Position numbers and translations under genes: made by a program. The notes under the pieces are model-generated. The model had not been told where the DNA came from. It ran no database searches and saw only the letters and a program-made list of their open reading frames with translations. Shown piece after piece: positions 16,412 to 25,717 of a stretch of 37,086 nt of DNA. The stretch's first letter is position 1; each line of letters begins with the position of its first letter. Origin of the DNA: Sphingobacteriaceae bacterium (GTDB lineage Bacteria; Bacteroidota; Bacteroidia; B-17B0; Aurantibacillaceae); assembly GCA_023251725.1 (NCBI GenBank), contig JAHEYG010000025.1, positions 1-37,086 of the forward strand. Reading direction: 5' to 3'.

Positions 16412-16433
16412 ACGAATGCTACAATTCGTAGCA
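16412..16433. repeat. Bistable hairpin after the NHL-protein stop codon
   Basis: Five bases after the stop codon, two mutually exclusive 6-bp stems overlap. One is ACGAAT (16412-16417) with ATTCGT (16424-16429); the other is TGCTAC (16417-16422) with GTAGCA (16428-16433). The CACGAAT...ATTCGTAG outline matches the element at 25718-25764. It could act as an mRNA 3'-end structure, but there is no T-tract. Confidence 0.4.
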
Positions 16434-16454
16434 ATCAAAATGTGATATCTCGCC

Positions 16455-16462
16455 TAACTTTG
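16455..16462 (+). promoter_or_regulatory. Putative -7 promoter box TAACTTTG
   Basis: This is a consensus TAnnTTTG ending 16 bp before the TTG start of the radical SAM gene. No clear -33 element is visible. Confidence 0.5.
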
Positions 16463-16478
16463 TTATGAATACCAAACA

Positions 16479-17549
16479 TTGTTAGAACTTACCGATACAT
16501 ATTTTAAGGGTCGCGGCTCTCAGGTGAATCCAAATAATAAATTCATCAGGCATCGTTATGTGCAAGAATACATGGAAGTGTTGGATGAAGAATTTTTGCT
16601 GAACGAAAAAACGGAGATCATTTATACGCATCCCAAAACAATTATTAATAAAGTTGAAAGCACCGATATTGGTTTGGCTTATTCTTTAAATCCATATCAG
16701 GGGTGCGAACACGGCTGTGTGTATTGTTATGCACGCAACACTCATGAGTATTGGGGTTACAGCGCGGGTTTGGATTTTGAGCGTAAAATAATTGTGAAAC
16801 AAAACGCAGTGGCAGTTTTAGAAAAACAATTTAGCAATAAAAACTGGAAACCAAAACCCATCATGCTTTCAGGAAATACGGATTGTTACCAGCCTGTGGA
16901 GCGACAATTAGAAATTACCAGAAAGATTTTACAGGTATGTTTAAAATACAAACACCCCGTGGCGCTCATTACAAAAAATGCTTTAATACTTCGCGACCTT
17001 GATATTTTAAGTGAATTATCAAAACACAATTTAGCGTACGTGATGGTTTCAATTACCGGAACCGATGAAAGTGTGCGGCAAAAATTGGAGCCAAGAACCG
17101 CGACTTACAGAAATCGTTTTAAAGTTTTGGAAGCCTTGTCAAAAAATAATATTCCTTGCGGTGTAATGGTAGCGCCTATCATTCCGGGCATCAACAATCA
17201 CGAAATCCCTGAAGTATTACAATTAGCGGCTAATGCAGGAGCAAGTTCAGCGGGCTTCACAATCGTAAGATTAAATGGCGCCATCGGGCCGATTTTTAAA
17301 GATTGGTTGCAAAAAAATTTCCCCGACAGATCCGATAAAGTTTGGAATCAGATTTGTGATAGTCATGGCGGAAAAGTAAATGACAGCAGATTTGGCGTTA
17401 GAATGCGCGGAGAAGGAAAAATGGCAGAAAGCATAAAGCAATTATTTTTGCTTTCAAAAAATCGTTTTATGCCCAACGAAAATAAATTTGAATTTGATTG
17501 TAAGATTTTTAATTATAAAGCCGGTGAAGCACAGCTGAGTTTATTTTGA
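16479..17549 (+). CDS. PA0069-family radical SAM protein (SplB-like)
   Basis: This is a 356-residue cytoplasmic radical SAM enzyme. The [4Fe-4S] ligand motif CX3CX2C is present as CEHGCVYCYAR at about residues 76-86. SAM-binding and barrel segments such as IMLSGNTDCYQPVERQLEIT and VMVAPIIPGINNHEIPEVL match the PA0069/Rv2578c-like family. That family is related to spore photoproduct lyase (SplB) by sequence but has no established substrate. The N-terminus YFKGRGSQVNPNNKF is the family start. There is no ATG in frame, so TTG at 16479 is used. The gene has its own promoter box and no operon partner, and converges on the SprB-repeat gene. Confidence 0.9.
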   Translation: MLELTDTYFKGRGSQVNPNNKFIRHRYVQEYMEVLDEEFLLNEKTEIIYTHPKTIINKVESTDIGLAYSLNPYQGCEHGCVYCYARNTHEYWGYSAGLDFERKIIVKQNAVAVLEKQFSNKNWKPKPIMLSGNTDCYQPVERQLEITRKILQVCLKYKHPVALITKNALILRDLDILSELSKHNLAYVMVSITGTDESVRQKLEPRTATYRNRFKVLEALSKNNIPCGVMVAPIIPGINNHEIPEVLQLAANAGASSAGFTIVRLNGAIGPIFKDWLQKNFPDRSDKVWNQICDSHGGKVNDSRFGVRMRGEGKMAESIKQLFLLSKNRFMPNENKFEFDCKIFNYKAGEAQLSLF

Positions 17550-17592
17550 GAATAAAAATTCCCCTTAAAAAATCATTTTATCTTAAAATTCT

Positions 17593-17632
17593 CCTGCCTC
17601 CCGCCGCGTTGGCTTGCGCTATGGCAGGCAGG
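17593..17632. repeat. GC-rich palindromic element (REP-like) between convergent genes
   Basis: CCTGCCT (17593-17599) is exactly inverted as AGGCAGG (17626-17632), around a GC-rich centre with CCGCCGCGTTGGC. The composition is quite unlike the surrounding AT-rich DNA. It sits in the 114-bp gap between the converging radical SAM and SprB-repeat genes. It could be a REP-like dispersed element or a two-way transcription stop. Confidence 0.55.
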
Positions 17633-17666
17633 CAATTCTTCATTCTTAATTCTGCATTCTCAATTA
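17633..17666. repeat. Second copy of the AGAATTAA/AATGAA repeat (opposite orientation)
   Basis: The reverse complement reads as repeated GAGAATGCAGAATTAAG-type words, like 2181-2214 after marC. It joins the GC-rich palindrome directly and runs into the stop codon of the minus-strand SprB-repeat gene, so the repeat boundary coincides with a gene end. Confidence 0.45.
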
Positions 17667-20390
17667 TCGTATCAGCATAACATGCCCGTCAAACTCATGA
17701 TCTTTATCATAAATATCTTTTACAAAAACTTTCCATACATAAACATCATCGGTGGCATCGGTACCATATAATTTTCCATCCCAGGCACCGTTAATGTCAT
17801 TGGTTTTAAAAACAGTCACACCCCAGCGGTCAATAACCTGAAAATTATATTTTTCGCTCGACCAACCAGTGCCTTTAGGTTTAAAAACATCGTTGTGCGT
17901 ATCTTCATCAGGCGTAAACGCATTAGGCGCCCAAAAATTAAATCCTTCGGTAATACATAATATTTTTTGTGTGCTGTCGGAACAAAACGTTTCATTAGAA
18001 ACAAATAATTTAAGTGTATAACATCTGGCTTCCAAAAATGTATATTGCACAATAGGATTGTAAGAAAGTAAATTGCCATCCATTACCCAGGTAAATTGCG
18101 AAGCATTAATAGAAGAATTTTTAAATTCAGCATCGGGCGAATTCAAATCAATTATATCGGGTGTGTAAATAAAATCGGCTTTTGGTTTGGGGTACACTGT
18201 AATTAAATTTGGTTTTATTAAACTTGTTTTACAGCCGTGTATATCGGTAATAGTCATATTTACTGTATAATTTCCGGCTTTAGTGTAACAATGATTCACG
18301 ACAGGGCTCACTACCGGACTCGCAAAATCACCGAATGTCCAGTAGGTTGTATTGGTTCCTGTTGTTGTAGTGCTAAATTGTACACATAACGGTACACAGC
18401 CTTTTGTAGTGTTCGCTACAAAACTTGGAACCGGTGTTGGCCAAATATTTACATTAACTGTAGTTGAAATGGGTGTAGTGCCGCAGCCGTCGCTGATAAA
18501 CACCGTATACACTGTTGTACTTTGTAAGGAAACCGTTATGCTTTGCCCGCTTAAAAACCCTGGCATCCATGTATAGTTATAATTTCCGTTGCCACCTGTA
18601 GCATTCACAGAAATGGCAGTCGTTACATTAGGACAAACGGTAAGAGAGTTAGTTCCTGCTATAATGCTCAATGGCGCACTTACGTTTACCGTGAAAAGTT
18701 TTACAGCGTTACAACCTTTCGAATCGGTTACGGTTAATTGATAGCCTGTGTTTACCGTTGGCGAAACGGTTACCGCGGCTCCTGTTAAACCTCCCGGCGT
18801 CCAGTTATAGGTATATCCCGGGGTTCCGCCGCCGACTGTACTTGTTATCACACCGTTAGCTCCCGAACAAATAATGCCGGGCACCGTAACGCTCACCGTT
18901 AAAACGGGAGGTTCAGTAATGATCACATTTGTAAAAGTATAACATCCCAGGGGATCGGTAACTTTCACCGTATATTGCCCGGCGCACAAACCTCCCACAG
19001 TTGCTAACGTTCCCGAAGGAATGCCAATCCAGTTAAATGAGTACGGTCCGCCACCACCTACAATTCCCGCTGTAGCGGAACCATTACAACCTCCATTACA
19101 ACTGGTGTTAATTACCGCCGTAATTTGCGGATTAAGATTACTGATGTTTCCTATTGTAAAGGCCGACTGTGTTTTACAACCGTTAGCATCGGTAATAAAA
19201 CAAGTGTAATTTCCGGCAGCTAAATTTGTAGCCACTGAATTGGTTTGAGCGGGTACAGTTGTCCAGCTATACGAATAAGGCGTGGTTCCTCCTGATAAAG
19301 TTACTGTAGCAGTTCCGTCCGCATTCACGCAAAATTCATCTTTTTGTGCTTTCACAATAAAAAACGGGCTCGGCTGCGTCACCGTAAAACTTTGAGTTTT
19401 TGTACAACCAATGGCATCCTTAATCGTTAAAGTATAATTACCGGCCACAATGTTAGAAATACTGCTCGGAAAAAAATTTCCCGGAACCCAAGTGTACGAA
19501 TACGCGGGCGTTCCTCCGGCAACCATTACCGAAGCGCCTCCATTGGTAAAACTATTGCAAGTTACATTGGTAATATTTAAAGTGGTAGTCATTGATGGAG
19601 GCTGCGTTAAATTTAAAGTTTGCGTAAACGCGCAGGAATTTGCATCTTTTATGGTTACCGAATAATTTCCGGCCGGCATGTTATTTAATGTAGTGGATGT
19701 TCCTGCCAAGGGCGACCACGAATAAGTGAAAGGACCTAATCCACCAGTAACAGAAACCGTAGCGCTGGTTAAACTGCCAAAACATTTTATAGGGACAGAA
19801 TTTATATTGGCACTCATAGAGGGCGGTGCTGTTAGGGTTGTTGTAGCAGGATAAGTACAGCCGTTTCCGTCAATAAGAATAAGCGAATAAGTCCCGGCCA
19901 CTAAATTTGTTATAGTGGGAGAGTTGGGCGCAGCCGGAGTCCAAGAATAAGTATAGGGAGGCGGCGGACTACCTGTAATGATGGAGGCAATGATCTGACC
20001 GTTATTTCCACCAAAACAAGAAACATTAGTTGTAGCTAAATTTAAAGTGACTCCTGTATTATTTAAGATTAATAAATTTGTACTTCCGGTACAACCAAAA
20101 AGATCGGCAACAAGTATGGTATAATTTCCGGGGGCTAATCCAACTGCAACGGAAGCGCTTCCGCCGGTAGGTAACCAAGTATAGGTGTAGGGTGGAGTAC
20201 CCGGACCAGGAAAAACATTTACTGTGGCAGTAGCAAGCGATGTAAAACAATTGAGTGGCGAATTGGAGGCGATAACCGGAAGACTACATTGTGAACGCAT
20301 TTGTCCCGAATTAAAAAGCAAAAACATAAAAAGCTCGGCCAACAAAAGTGGTCTTAAAAAAAAGTACTTATTTTGCGCAGAACGGAGCAT
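17664..20390 (-). CDS. SprB-repeat surface protein with PKD and CHU_C (T9SS) C-terminus
   Basis: This 908-residue exported protein has a long signal peptide (about 1-34, core LLLAELFMFLLF). About eight SprB-like repeats of roughly 75 residues follow (45-645). Each contains a TCNG/SCFG start, a GG-PYTYSW core and an AGNYT..I.D..GC end. Two PKD-like modules cover 655-810 and a CHU_C domain covers 818-908, with NAFTPDEDTHNDVFKP and a final HVMLIR. SprB repeats are known from the mobile surface adhesin of gliding Flavobacterium; the repeat alone does not prove gliding. This protein is much shorter than true SprB, so it is probably a paralogous adhesin or matrix protein. The ATG at 20390 is kept although the N-region is slightly long. 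Confidence 0.9.
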   Translation of the reverse strand: MLRSAQNKYFFLRPLLLAELFMFLLFNSGQMRSQCSLPVIASNSPLNCFTSLATATVNVFPGPGTPPYTYTWLPTGGSASVAVGLAPGNYTILVADLFGCTGSTNLLILNNTGVTLNLATTNVSCFGGNNGQIIASIITGSPPPPYTYSWTPAAPNSPTITNLVAGTYSLILIDGNGCTYPATTTLTAPPSMSANINSVPIKCFGSLTSATVSVTGGLGPFTYSWSPLAGTSTTLNNMPAGNYSVTIKDANSCAFTQTLNLTQPPSMTTTLNITNVTCNSFTNGGASVMVAGGTPAYSYTWVPGNFFPSSISNIVAGNYTLTIKDAIGCTKTQSFTVTQPSPFFIVKAQKDEFCVNADGTATVTLSGGTTPYSYSWTTVPAQTNSVATNLAAGNYTCFITDANGCKTQSAFTIGNISNLNPQITAVINTSCNGGCNGSATAGIVGGGGPYSFNWIGIPSGTLATVGGLCAGQYTVKVTDPLGCYTFTNVIITEPPVLTVSVTVPGIICSGANGVITSTVGGGTPGYTYNWTPGGLTGAAVTVSPTVNTGYQLTVTDSKGCNAVKLFTVNVSAPLSIIAGTNSLTVCPNVTTAISVNATGGNGNYNYTWMPGFLSGQSITVSLQSTTVYTVFISDGCGTTPISTTVNVNIWPTPVPSFVANTTKGCVPLCVQFSTTTTGTNTTYWTFGDFASPVVSPVVNHCYTKAGNYTVNMTITDIHGCKTSLIKPNLITVYPKPKADFIYTPDIIDLNSPDAEFKNSSINASQFTWVMDGNLLSYNPIVQYTFLEARCYTLKLFVSNETFCSDSTQKILCITEGFNFWAPNAFTPDEDTHNDVFKPKGTGWSSEKYNFQVIDRWGVTVFKTNDINGAWDGKLYGTDATDDVYVWKVFVKDIYDKDHEFDGHVMLIR

Positions 20391-20496
20391 AATTTTGCTA
20401 GTGTAAAATTAAAATTTTTTACGACATTTTTAGGTTTCTTTTAATAACTGGCAGAGCTAATTCAATAAGTGGTTGGGTATTTGGGCAAAATTAGTG

Positions 20497-22077
20497 TTAA
20501 AACTCACTTTTTAAGTGAAATTCTACCTCTGGAAACTTCTCTTGAGCCATTTGTAATAACCACGGCGACTCGGCTAAAAAAACAGGACGTTCTTCTTTAT
20601 CGTAGGCAATATGGGCAGCGCGGTCGTGCATAAAATTTTCTAATTTCTTTTTATCGGGACAGCTCATCCAAAGTGCTTTATGCAAATTAATTTGATCGAA
20701 ACTACAAGTAGCATTATATTCTGATTTTAAACGGTGTTGAATCACTTCGAATTGTAAAGCGCCCACAGTTCCTAAAACTTTTCTTCCGTCAATTTTTTTG
20801 GTGAATAATTGTGCCACTCCTTCGTCGGTTAATTGTTCTAATCCTTTTTGCAATTGTTTCGATTTCATTGGGTCGAGATTAGTAACGTAACGAAATAATT
20901 CGGGCGAAAAACTAGGAATGCCTTTGTAATTAAAATCGGCACCTTCGGTAAGTGTATCTCCAATTTTAAAATTTCCGGCATCGTATAAACCAATTACATC
21001 TCCGGGGAAAGCTTCATCAATGACTGATTTTTGCTGGGCCATAAACGCGGTGGGATTACTGAAACGAACTTCTTTTTTATCGCGTACCAAATAATAATAT
21101 TTATTTCTCTCAAATTTTCCGGAACAAATTCTTAAAAATGCAATTCTGTCGCGATGTTTCGGATCTAAGTTAGCATGAATTTTAAAAATAAATCCGCTGA
21201 ATTTATTATCATCGGGTTGGATAATTCCGTGATCGGTATCTCTTTCTATAGGGTGTGGGGCTATTTCTACAAAACAATCGAGTAATTCATTGATTCCAAA
21301 ATTATTTACTGCGCTGCCAAAAAAAACGGGACTGATGTTCCCATCTAAATATTTTTGTTTATCTAATTTATCATAAACGCCGTTGAGCAATTCAACATCT
21401 GCGCGCAGTTGTTTTGAAAAATCTTCACCAATAAATTTTTCAAGTTCGTTGGTGGTGAGATCGCTTATCTGATGGGTTTCTTCTACTTTGGTTTTACTTT
21501 CGCCTGTAAATAAATTTAAAGTTTTCTCAAATAAATTATAAACGCCTTTAAACGATTTACCAATACCGATTGGCCAGGTGAGCGGGCACACTTTTATTTT
21601 TAATTCTTTTTCAATTTCATCCAATAAGTCAAACGGACTTTGTCCCTCGCGATCGAGTTTATTTATAAAAACAATTACCGGTGTTTTTCGCATACGGCAA
21701 ACTTCCAATAATTTTCGTGTTTGCGGTTCAACCCCTTTTACGCAATCAATTACCATTATTACACTGTCAACTGCTGTTAGCGTGCGATAAGTATCTTCGG
21801 CAAAATCTTCGTGTCCGGGTGTATCTAAAATATTTACTTTATAACCTTTGTAATCGAAGGCCATTACAGATGTAGAAACAGAGATTCCGCGTTGTTTTTC
21901 TATTTCCATGAAATCGGAAGTAGTTGATTTTTTTATTTTATTGGATTTAACTGCGCCGGCGCTTTGTATGGCGCCTCCGAATAGTAATAGTTTTTCGGTG
22001 AGCGTAGTTTTACCGGCATCGGGATGGGCGATGATGGCAAATGTGCGGCGGCGATTTATTTCTTCGGTAAAAGTCAT
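20497..22077 (-). CDS. prfC: Peptide chain release factor 3
   Basis: RF3 is a cytoplasmic translational GTPase that recycles RF1/RF2 from the ribosome after peptide release. The 526-residue length is normal. The G motifs are intact: [15 protein letters not shown] (G1), DTPGHEDF (G3) and NKLDRE (G4). The family effector region [17 protein letters not shown] separates it from EF-G. The C-terminal part ([14 protein letters not shown] and [10 protein letters not shown]) is also RF3-like. The ATG at 22077 gives the standard N-terminus. The box TATCTTCG at 22097-22090 on the same strand is one base off TAnnTTTG and may be its promoter. It is transcribed alone, with its 3' end 106 bp before the SprB-repeat start. 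Confidence 0.96.
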   Translation of the reverse strand: MTFTEEINRRRTFAIIAHPDAGKTTLTEKLLLFGGAIQSAGAVKSNKIKKSTTSDFMEIEKQRGISVSTSVMAFDYKGYKVNILDTPGHEDFAEDTYRTLTAVDSVIMVIDCVKGVEPQTRKLLEVCRMRKTPVIVFINKLDREGQSPFDLLDEIEKELKIKVCPLTWPIGIGKSFKGVYNLFEKTLNLFTGESKTKVEETHQISDLTTNELEKFIGEDFSKQLRADVELLNGVYDKLDKQKYLDGNISPVFFGSAVNNFGINELLDCFVEIAPHPIERDTDHGIIQPDDNKFSGFIFKIHANLDPKHRDRIAFLRICSGKFERNKYYYLVRDKKEVRFSNPTAFMAQQKSVIDEAFPGDVIGLYDAGNFKIGDTLTEGADFNYKGIPSFSPELFRYVTNLDPMKSKQLQKGLEQLTDEGVAQLFTKKIDGRKVLGTVGALQFEVIQHRLKSEYNATCSFDQINLHKALWMSCPDKKKLENFMHDRAAHIAYDKEERPVFLAESPWLLQMAQEKFPEVEFHLKSEF

Positions 22078-22112
22078 ATTTTAAGGATGCGAAGATAAGT
22101 ATTTAATGTTAT

Positions 22113-22144
22113 AGGGTGATAAGGTTAAAGGGTTAAAAGGTTAT
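22113..22144. repeat. Short octamer repeat (ARGGTTAA)
   Basis: Four 8-bp units lie in register: AGGGTGAT, AAGGTTAA, AGGGTTAA and AAGGTTAT. On the other strand the words are TTAACC-like, recalling the arrays around marC. It lies in the 177-bp divergent gap between prfC and the ELWxxDGT gene. Confidence 0.5.
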
Positions 22145-22225
22145 TTTGTTTGTGGGCATTAATATTAGTTTAATCTAAATTTTGTTTTAGTTTAAAATTG
22201 TATTTTTTTAATCGAAAAATTATTA

Positions 22226-22233
22226 TAAATTTG
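22226..22233 (+). promoter_or_regulatory. Putative -7 promoter box TAAATTTG
   Basis: This is a consensus TAnnTTTG ending 21 bp before the ATG of the ELWxxDGT-repeat gene. A TTG at 22198-22200 is a possible -33 element, but its 25-bp spacing is longer than usual. Confidence 0.6.
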
Positions 22234-22254
22234 ATATAATTAAAATTCAAGCGA

Positions 22255-24231
22255 ATGAAAAAACTTTTACTTATTTCATTTATTGCCATAACCTTTGTAA
22301 ATAATAAAAACGTATTTGCACAAACTCCTTCTTTAATAAAAGATATTTATGTTGGGGCTAACCAAAGTAATTCGGCGCTTAATGGTGTTGCTTATGGTAG
22401 CGGAATAATTTTTACAGCCGATAACGGAATTAATGGTTCCGAAATTTGGTTTAGCGATGCTTCCGTTGCAGGAACAAATATGATTAAAGATATTAATCCC
22501 GGTACTACAGGTTCCAATCCTTTGAGTTATTTTTCTTACAATTCAAAATTGTTATTTACAGCAAATGATGCAAGTGGGAGGGAACTTTGGATAACTGATG
22601 GAACTTTATCAGGAACCAATCTGGTGAAAGATATTAATCCGGGAGCGGCTGGTTCTAATCCGGCTAATTTTAATTCGTTCGGACTCAATGTGCTTTTTGT
22701 TGCTTCAACAGTGGCCGAAGGAGGAGAATTGTGGCTGACTAACGGTTCGGCAGGAGGGACAGTTCTGGTAAAAGACATTTGGCCGGGTATTGCCGGTTCA
22801 AATATTGTTCAGGTTACTAATTCGGGGTTGGGTTATGTTTATTTTGTGGCCAATAATGGCGTTAACGGAGAAGAATTGTGGGTGAGCGATGGGAGTGTGG
22901 GCGGAACAGTTTTAGTAAAAGATATTTTTCCGGGTACAGGCACTTCCAATATTCAAATCTGTAAAATGGCGGGCGGACTTTTGTTTTTTATTGCCGACAA
23001 TGGAGTTAATGGAAAAGAATTGTGGAGAAGTGACGGAACTACAGCAGGAACGTTTATGACGAAAGATATTAATATAGGAATTGCCAATACATTTTCGGGC
23101 AATCCTTACACAATAGTTTACAACAACAAATTATTTTTTATGGTGTTTGATCCCTCTAATGGAAATGAAATGTGGGAAAGCAATGGAACTTTCGCAGGAA
23201 CTGTAGTTAATAATTTAACTCCCGGAAACGGTGGAACTAACTTTGTTTCTAACTTGTATATTTACAATAACAATTTATATTTCCTGGTTAAAAAAGCCAC
23301 TAACGACACCATGATATTTTACGATGTGTTAAATAATGTAACTAATTGCAGTGTCGTTAAAAAATTTACCGGACAAATATCTTCTGATTTTTACAATTTC
23401 ATCCAAACAGATAATTCTAAATTTATTGCGTTAAATACCAATGTAGCTTGTATTTCCACCAGCGGCGAAAACTTTTTTGTGTCGGACGGAACGGCCTTGG
23501 GTTCTAATATTATTACCAGCAAAGAGTTTTGTTTTAATTTCGCTAATAGCGTAACAAAAATTCCTTTCATTGCTAATTCCTGGATTTATCCCATCGATAA
23601 TGGTACCGGCGATAAAGAATTAAATACAATTAATTATTTTACGGGAACCCCTAATCTCATTAAAAATATAAATCCCACCGCCAATTTTAATGCCGCTTTT
23701 AATTCGTGGAATTATAAAAATTATTTTTTAAACAATAAGTATTATTTTCTGGCCAACGATGGAAGTACCGGTTCTGAATTGTGGGTAACTGACGGAACCA
23801 ATGGAGGTACCAATTTAACCCTTGATATTTTTCCGGGAATAACTAACGGTCCGGTGTCGACCAACGGCGACTTTACCGCTATTGTTACCGCTAATAATAT
23901 TTTCTTTTACGCCAACAATGGAAGTACCGGCCGTGAATTATGGGCTTTACTTCTTGCAACAAGCCTAAAAGAAAATCAGAATAAATTATTTGAGAATGTG
24001 TTTTTATTTCCTAACCCTGCCAACGAAAGCATTAATTTTAATTTGAGTACTGAATATTTTAAGGAAGTGAAAGTGGAATATGTAATTTATAATTCTGTTG
24101 GACAAGAATGCGAAAAGGGAAGATTGTTTGAAAATAAAATAAGTATTTCCACTTTGGCGGACGGGTTTTATAACATCAGTTTAAAAACGCCTCAAAAAAC
24201 GACGGTGCTTAAGTTTATTAAGAATGAATAA
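22255..24231 (+). CDS. Secreted ELWxxDGT-repeat protein, T9SS type A
   Basis: This 658-residue exported protein has a signal peptide (KKLLLISFIAITFVN, ending near FAQ). It carries a series of ELWxxDGT repeats spaced about 49 residues: EIWFSDAS, ELWITDGT, ELWLTNGS, ELWVSDGS, ELWRSDGT and EMWESNGT in the first half, then ELWVTDGT near residue 508 and a degenerate ELWALLLA near 562. Between the two blocks (about 310-500) the repeat is hardly recognisable. The C-terminus is a sorting domain with VFLFPNPANESINFN. These repeats probably form a propeller; the family has no known biochemical role. The ATG at 22255 is firm, and a promoter box lies upstream. Confidence 0.9.
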   Translation: MKKLLLISFIAITFVNNKNVFAQTPSLIKDIYVGANQSNSALNGVAYGSGIIFTADNGINGSEIWFSDASVAGTNMIKDINPGTTGSNPLSYFSYNSKLLFTANDASGRELWITDGTLSGTNLVKDINPGAAGSNPANFNSFGLNVLFVASTVAEGGELWLTNGSAGGTVLVKDIWPGIAGSNIVQVTNSGLGYVYFVANNGVNGEELWVSDGSVGGTVLVKDIFPGTGTSNIQICKMAGGLLFFIADNGVNGKELWRSDGTTAGTFMTKDINIGIANTFSGNPYTIVYNNKLFFMVFDPSNGNEMWESNGTFAGTVVNNLTPGNGGTNFVSNLYIYNNNLYFLVKKATNDTMIFYDVLNNVTNCSVVKKFTGQISSDFYNFIQTDNSKFIALNTNVACISTSGENFFVSDGTALGSNIITSKEFCFNFANSVTKIPFIANSWIYPIDNGTGDKELNTINYFTGTPNLIKNINPTANFNAAFNSWNYKNYFLNNKYYFLANDGSTGSELWVTDGTNGGTNLTLDIFPGITNGPVSTNGDFTAIVTANNIFFYANNGSTGRELWALLLATSLKENQNKLFENVFLFPNPANESINFNLSTEYFKEVKVEYVIYNSVGQECEKGRLFENKISISTLADGFYNISLKTPQKTTVLKFIKNE

Positions 24232-24290
24232 CTGTTGATAAACAATTTCAAAATTATTTTTTACGATGAGTAGTAAGTTTTCTTTATTAC

Positions 24291-24298
24291 TATTTTTG
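24291..24298 (+). promoter_or_regulatory. Putative -7 promoter box TATTTTTG, possibly giving a leaderless message
   Basis: This is a consensus TAnnTTTG ending only 5 bp before the ATG at 24304. If transcription starts at the usual distance of a few bases, the mRNA would have almost no 5' leader. Confidence 0.45.
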
Positions 24299-24303
24299 AA
24301 TTC

Positions 24304-25716
24304 ATGAATACAGTTTCATATTCTAAACTTACTTCCATTCATTCTGATTTTTTTCAGAATATTGTTGGGAAAGATTTTAGTTCTCAATCTAAAGAACAAT
24401 TCGAAAAATACGGTCGCGATGAAACGGAAGATTTAGTTTACCATCCCGAAATTGTTTTGAAACCGCAAACGGTTGAACAAATTTCAAAAATTTTAAAATA
24501 TTGTAACGAACAAAAAATTCCGGTAACCACGCGCGGTGCAGGAACGGGATTAAGCGGCGCAGCATTGCCAATTAAAGGTGGCGTTTTGCTGAGTATGGAA
24601 AAATTTAATAAGATTTTAAATATTGATTCGCGAAATTTGCAGGCCACCGTTGAACCCGGAGTAATAAATTATATTTTTCAGGAAGAAGTAAAAAAGCAAA
24701 ATTTATTTTACCCGCCCGATCCTGCGAGCTGGGGAAGCTGCAGTTTGGGGGGAAATATTGCGCACAGCAGTGGTGGACCAAAAGCGGTGAAATACGGCAC
24801 CACCCGCGATTATGTTTTAAATTTAGAAGTGGTTTTACCCAACGGTGAAATTATTTGGACCGGCGCCAACACGTTAAAATATTCAACAGGATATAATTTA
24901 ACGCATTTATTTATTGGGAGTGAAGGAACTTTAGGTGTAGTAACAAAAATTGTTTTCAGATTAATTCCATTACCGAAACACGATGTTTTAATTTTGGTGC
25001 CGTTTATGAGCGCCGAAAAAGCCTGCGAAGCGGTGGGAGAAGTTTTTAAAGCAGGAATTACACCTAGCGCCATGGAATTTATGGAACGCGATGCCATTAA
25101 CTGGAGTATTAAATATGCAGGCGAAGTAAATTTTAAAATAAAACCCGAATGGGAAGCATTGCTTTTAGTGGAGGTGGATGGAAATAATTTAGATGTGCTT
25201 TTAAATGATTGCGAAATTATGAGTGGGATAATGCAGCAACATAATTGCGACGAAATTTTATTTGCAGATAGTGCGGATCAAAAAGCGGCGCTTTGGAAAA
25301 TTAGAAGAAAGGTGGGAGAAGCAGTAAAAAGTAATTCGGTTTACAAAGAGGAAGACACCGTTGTGCCGAGAGCAGAATTACCAAAACTTTTGAAAGGTGT
25401 AAAAGAAATTGGAAAAAAATATGGGTTTTCTTCGGTGTGTTACGGGCACGCGGGCGACGGAAACCTCCACGTAAATATTATTAAAGGTGAGTTAAGCGAT
25501 GAAGTGTGGGACAAAACTATTTCGAAGGGAATAACAGAAATTTTTAATTTGTGCAAAAATTTAGGTGGAACCATTAGTGGCGAACATGGAATAGGATTAG
25601 TACAAAAACCTTATATGAATATTATTTTTCCGGAGCATCAGTTGCAAATAATGAAAGGAATAAAATTAGTGTTTGATCCGAATTATATTTTAAATCCCGG
25701 AAAAATTTTTGACTAG
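24304..25716 (+). CDS. FAD-linked (S)-2-hydroxy-acid oxidase / glycolate or D-lactate dehydrogenase, GlcD type
   Basis: This 470-residue flavoprotein oxidises a 2-hydroxy acid such as glycolate or D-lactate. The PCMH-type FAD-binding domain (about 40-220) shows the phosphate-binding stretch VTTRGAGTGLSGAALP and SWGSCSLGGNIAHSSGGPKA. The C-terminal oxidase domain follows, with CYGHAGDGNLHVNI and the late GTISGEHGIGLVQKPYM, which holds the conserved His. The length matches single-subunit GlcD-like enzymes; no glcE or glcF is adjacent, so the electron acceptor and exact substrate are open. The start is the ATG at 24304. The stop (TAG, 25714-25716) is followed after one base by a palindromic repeat. 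Confidence 0.92.
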   Translation: MNTVSYSKLTSIHSDFFQNIVGKDFSSQSKEQFEKYGRDETEDLVYHPEIVLKPQTVEQISKILKYCNEQKIPVTTRGAGTGLSGAALPIKGGVLLSMEKFNKILNIDSRNLQATVEPGVINYIFQEEVKKQNLFYPPDPASWGSCSLGGNIAHSSGGPKAVKYGTTRDYVLNLEVVLPNGEIIWTGANTLKYSTGYNLTHLFIGSEGTLGVVTKIVFRLIPLPKHDVLILVPFMSAEKACEAVGEVFKAGITPSAMEFMERDAINWSIKYAGEVNFKIKPEWEALLLVEVDGNNLDVLLNDCEIMSGIMQQHNCDEILFADSADQKAALWKIRRKVGEAVKSNSVYKEEDTVVPRAELPKLLKGVKEIGKKYGFSSVCYGHAGDGNLHVNIIKGELSDEVWDKTISKGITEIFNLCKNLGGTISGEHGIGLVQKPYMNIIFPEHQLQIMKGIKLVFDPNYILNPGKIFD

Positions 25717-25717
25717 A

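Noticed and set aside
17664-20390. Full-length gliding adhesin SprB
   Set aside because: The repeats match, but at 908 residues it is a fraction of true SprB length and lacks its neighbours, so only a SprB-repeat protein is claimed.
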